Shown here: positions 62,220 through 64,000 of the stretch, piece after piece
Position numbering within the stretch: the first letter of the stretch is position 1
How the letters are laid out: every line of letters starts with the position of its first letter
DNA from: Pedobacter roseus
GTDB lineage: Bacteria; Bacteroidota; Bacteroidia; Sphingobacteriales; Sphingobacteriaceae
Assembly: GCF_014395225.1 (NCBI RefSeq)
Contig: NZ_CP060723.1
Coordinates: 2,356,001 to 2,420,000 of the forward strand
Length of the DNA stretch: 64,000 nt
Direction: 5' to 3'
Position numbers and translations under genes: made by a program
Notes under the pieces: generated by a model
The model's database searches: none
Seen by the model: the letters and a program-made list of their open reading frames with translations, nothing else
What the model was told of the DNA's origin: nothing

Positions 62220-63089
62220 TTAATTCAAATACTTCCTTTTATAGTCCAATGGCGTCATTCCCGTTACCTTTTTAAAGTGGCGATAAAAATTAGATACATT
62301 ATTGAAGCCGCAATCAAAACAAATCATCTCGGTAGGTAACTTATTCTCAATCAGGAAACGGCAGGCGTGGCTCACCCTGATCTCAATCAGAAAATCATAG
62401 AAAGTCTTTTTAGTCATCAGTTTAAAATAACGGCAGAAAGAAGTCACACTTAAATTACTTAACGATGCCACTTCCTCTAAGGTGATGTCCTTTTTATAGT
62501 TGCTGAGGGTATAATTGCAAATTTTATTGATGCGTAAAGTTTCCGATTCATTCGATTGATAAAAAGTATTTTTACTGGTTACAATGGTCGAATATTCATC
62601 CGTTTCTGCCAGTGTTTTTAGTATGGAGAGTAAAATAATAATGCGGTCTAAATTCGTAGCATCAACAGCAGCCCGCATTAAATCGACCAGTTTATCCTTG
62701 GCCTTACCTTTAATTACCATGCCACTTTTGGCTTTTTCGAACAATTTGGGGATCAGGTAAGCTTCGGGCAAAGTGAGCATATATTTACCTAAACAATCGG
62801 GCAAGAAATGGATCACCATGGCTTCCGTTGTGAGGTCGGGGTTGTTCTGAAAGTACTCATCTTTACAACGCCAGGTATGCGGGAGGTTTTCTCCCAAAAG
62901 TACCATCTCATCAGGCACAAAATTACTGATGTTGTCGCCAATAAATCGGACACCTTCACCTTTAATTACATAATGAAGTTCGAGTTCGGGATGATAATGC
63001 CAGATGTTTCCAAAATCGGGTTTAATGTCGTGACGGATACTAAAAGAACTTTGTAAAGTAATGGGAACTTTATGAAAATGGGGCTTCAT
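62220..63089 (-). CDS. AraC-family transcriptional regulator
   Basis: I take ATG 63089 (MKPHFHKVPITLQSSFSIRH), giving 289 residues; an in-frame GTG lies at 63116. N-terminal cupin-like sensor (IWHYHPELELHYVIKGEGVR, GDNISNFVPDEMVLLGENLP-HTW) and two C-terminal HTH motifs (ITLEEVASLSNLSVTSFCRY and EMICFDCGFNNVSNFYRHFK then KVTGMTPLDYKRKY). This cupin/AraC plan is frequent in sugar-responsive regulators, and its position suggests control of the adjacent glycosidase cluster or of the operon beginning with DUF3826. Confidence 0.9.
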   Translation of the reverse strand: MKPHFHKVPITLQSSFSIRHDIKPDFGNIWHYHPELELHYVIKGEGVRFIGDNISNFVPDEMVLLGENLPHTWRCKDEYFQNNPDLTTEAMVIHFLPDCLGKYMLTLPEAYLIPKLFEKAKSGMVIKGKAKDKLVDLMRAAVDATNLDRIIILLSILKTLAETDEYSTIVTSKNTFYQSNESETLRINKICNYTLSNYKKDITLEEVASLSNLSVTSFCRYFKLMTKKTFYDFLIEIRVSHACRFLIENKLPTEMICFDCGFNNVSNFYRHFKKVTGMTPLDYKRKYLN

Positions 63090-63477
63090 CTTAGGGTTAA
63101 AATATTTGGTTAGCACCGCAACAATTAACTCAACTAAATTTGTGCAGCAGGCCTAAAGTTAAACAGTTAAATGATAATATCCTATATTAATTTGCTAAAA
63201 ACCATTAGAAAATAGTGTTTTTCTATGTTGAGTTTTGTATAAAGCCCGATAGGCGTAACCAAATTACAAACCGACAAATTATTTTCCTATAAATTTTTTG
63301 TTTATTAATAAATTATGAGACTAGGGAAAATCACCAAAAATTCCACTAATTTAGGCTGGGTATTTAAACATCCTCATCATCGAAAATGGTGGTGGTGGAC
63401 GGATCCCGTTTAAATTTTAATGCTTCAAAAAACCTCAAATTCCATTAAAAATATATTCAATTTAAAATATCAAATAC
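63090..63477. other. 388-base region between divergent AraC and DUF3826 genes
   Basis: AT-rich. It contains a 32-codon frame rich in Trp and His (63315-63413) and must hold promoters for both sides; no clear operator was found. Around 63380-63402 the RNA can fold CATCCTCATCAT against ATGGTGGTGGTG with several G-U pairs. Confidence 0.5.
63315..63413 (+). CDS. Possible 32-residue peptide with four consecutive Trp
   Basis: ATG to TAA encodes MRLGKITKNSTNLGWVFK then HPHHRKWWWWTDPV. It has a basic N-terminal half and a His/Trp-rich end. The frame is short, so it may be chance; nothing downstream is a tryptophan gene. Confidence 0.25.
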   Translation: MRLGKITKNSTNLGWVFKHPHHRKWWWWTDPV

Positions 63478-64000
63478 ATGAAATTATCCCTTTTGGCCTT
63501 TATGTTAACGTTCTCCGGCATGACAGCCATTTTTGCACAAACTAATGCCGCTGCTGATAAAGAAACCTATACCAAAATGATTACCGATCGTGCTGCTAAA
63601 ATTGTGACCAATTTAGGCCTTACCGATGCCAGGAAAACAGAAAAAGTAACGGTAATTGTGCGCGATCAGTACAGCAATCTGAATGATATTTACGCGGCGC
63701 GTGATGCCAGGGTTAAAGAAATTAAAGAAAAAAACAAAGATAATAAGGTAGAACGCGACTCGGCACTGGCTAAAGATGGCCGCATTGTAGAAACAGCTTT
63801 AAATAAACTGCATAAAAAATACATCAGCAAACTTTCTGCGCAACTAACTAATGAGCAGGTAGAACTGGTAAAAAACGGCATGACTTATAATGTATTGCCC
63901 ATCACTTATAAAGCTTATCAGGAAGAAATTTTAACGCTGACCGAAGATCAGAAAAAACAGATCCTAATCTGGTTAACCGAAGCGCGGGAGCATGCCATGG
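63478..64000 (+). CDS. DUF3826 secreted protein, N-terminal part (cut by window end)
   Basis: Starts at ATG 63478 and runs open to the window end (174 codons). Signal peptide MKLSLLAFMLTFSGMTAIFA ending before Gln. The rest is helical and charged (YTKMITDRAAKIVTNLGLTD, KVTVIVRDQYSNLNDIYAAR, VETALNKLHKKYISKLSAQL, TNEQVELVKNGMTYNVLPIT), which fits DUF3826. Such genes often accompany pectin-degradation loci in Bacteroidota; the role is unknown. Confidence 0.7.
   Translation, partial: MKLSLLAFMLTFSGMTAIFAQTNAAADKETYTKMITDRAAKIVTNLGLTDARKTEKVTVIVRDQYSNLNDIYAARDARVKEIKEKNKDNKVERDSALAKDGRIVETALNKLHKKYISKLSAQLTNEQVELVKNGMTYNVLPITYKAYQEEILTLTEDQKKQILIWLTEAREHAM

Noticed and set aside
63315..63413. 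Tryptophan attenuator leader
   Set aside because: The Trp4 frame is tempting, but no trp gene and no terminator/antiterminator pair follow.
1..64000. Prophage, integrase, rRNA operon or toxin-antitoxin pair
   Set aside because: No integrase, capsid, transposase, rRNA or recognisable toxin or antitoxin sequence was seen in any gene of the window.

Overview
The window reads as a chromosomal segment of a Bacteroidota bacterium of the Sphingobacteriaceae, most like Pedobacter. This is inferred from AT-rich DNA, a SusC/SusD pair, many outer-membrane barrels, a PorE-like OmpA/PD40 protein, Bacteroidota-type -7 boxes (TAnnTTTG) and lack of Shine-Dalgarno sites. No 16S gene is present, so the genus is an inference.

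Layout. 1-1852: end of a SusC receptor and its SusD lipoprotein. 1988-8659: metallo-beta-lactamase-fold hydrolase, a Mom-like acyltransferase overlapping miaA, two sister barrels, a DUF3347 lipoprotein and citrate synthase. 8857-14032 (minus): DUF3667 protein, nucleoside-type MFS permease, bifunctional nuclease, etfA, etfB. 14162-31325: mostly housekeeping (ChrA, DnaB with an apparent 5-prime frameshift, RlmB, ManC, KdsD, RecQ, KdsA, a frameshifted DUF2071 gene, PorE-like protein, QueE, Rieske protein, FolD, LepA). 31586-39056: accessory stretch with a cytoplasmic alpha-amylase, small secreted proteins of unknown role and two gene remnants. 39288-39360: tRNA-Lys(TTT). 39552-42286: NrtR/AraR-type Nudix regulator, HAD phosphatase and a lipoprotein aldose epimerase. 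42363-46560 (minus): L-fucose oxidative catabolism. 46828-62167 (plus): a carbohydrate-degradation cluster with two poorly known glycosidases, GH28, GH95, a modular GH2, a sodium:solute symporter and a DHDPS-family aldolase. 62220-64000: AraC regulator and the start of a DUF3826 protein.

How it works together (inference). The right third looks like a locus for a fucose- and galacturonate-containing plant polysaccharide such as a pectin side chain. GH28, GH95, GH2 and the two putative glycosidases would release sugars; the symporter and aldolase would handle a sugar acid; the fucose genes (mutarotase, SDR, lactonase, FAH hydrolase) would turn L-fucose into pyruvate plus L-lactate, and the LldD-type enzyme would oxidise the lactate. 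Fuconate dehydratase and one dehydrogenase are not in the window.

Most notable structures: a family of GNRA-loop hairpins in REP/BIME-like pairs flanking the GH28-GH95 genes; a three-fold 60-bp repeat of it read in frame at the start of the GH2 gene, placing about 100 residues ahead of its signal peptide; and several other interspersed inverted repeats.
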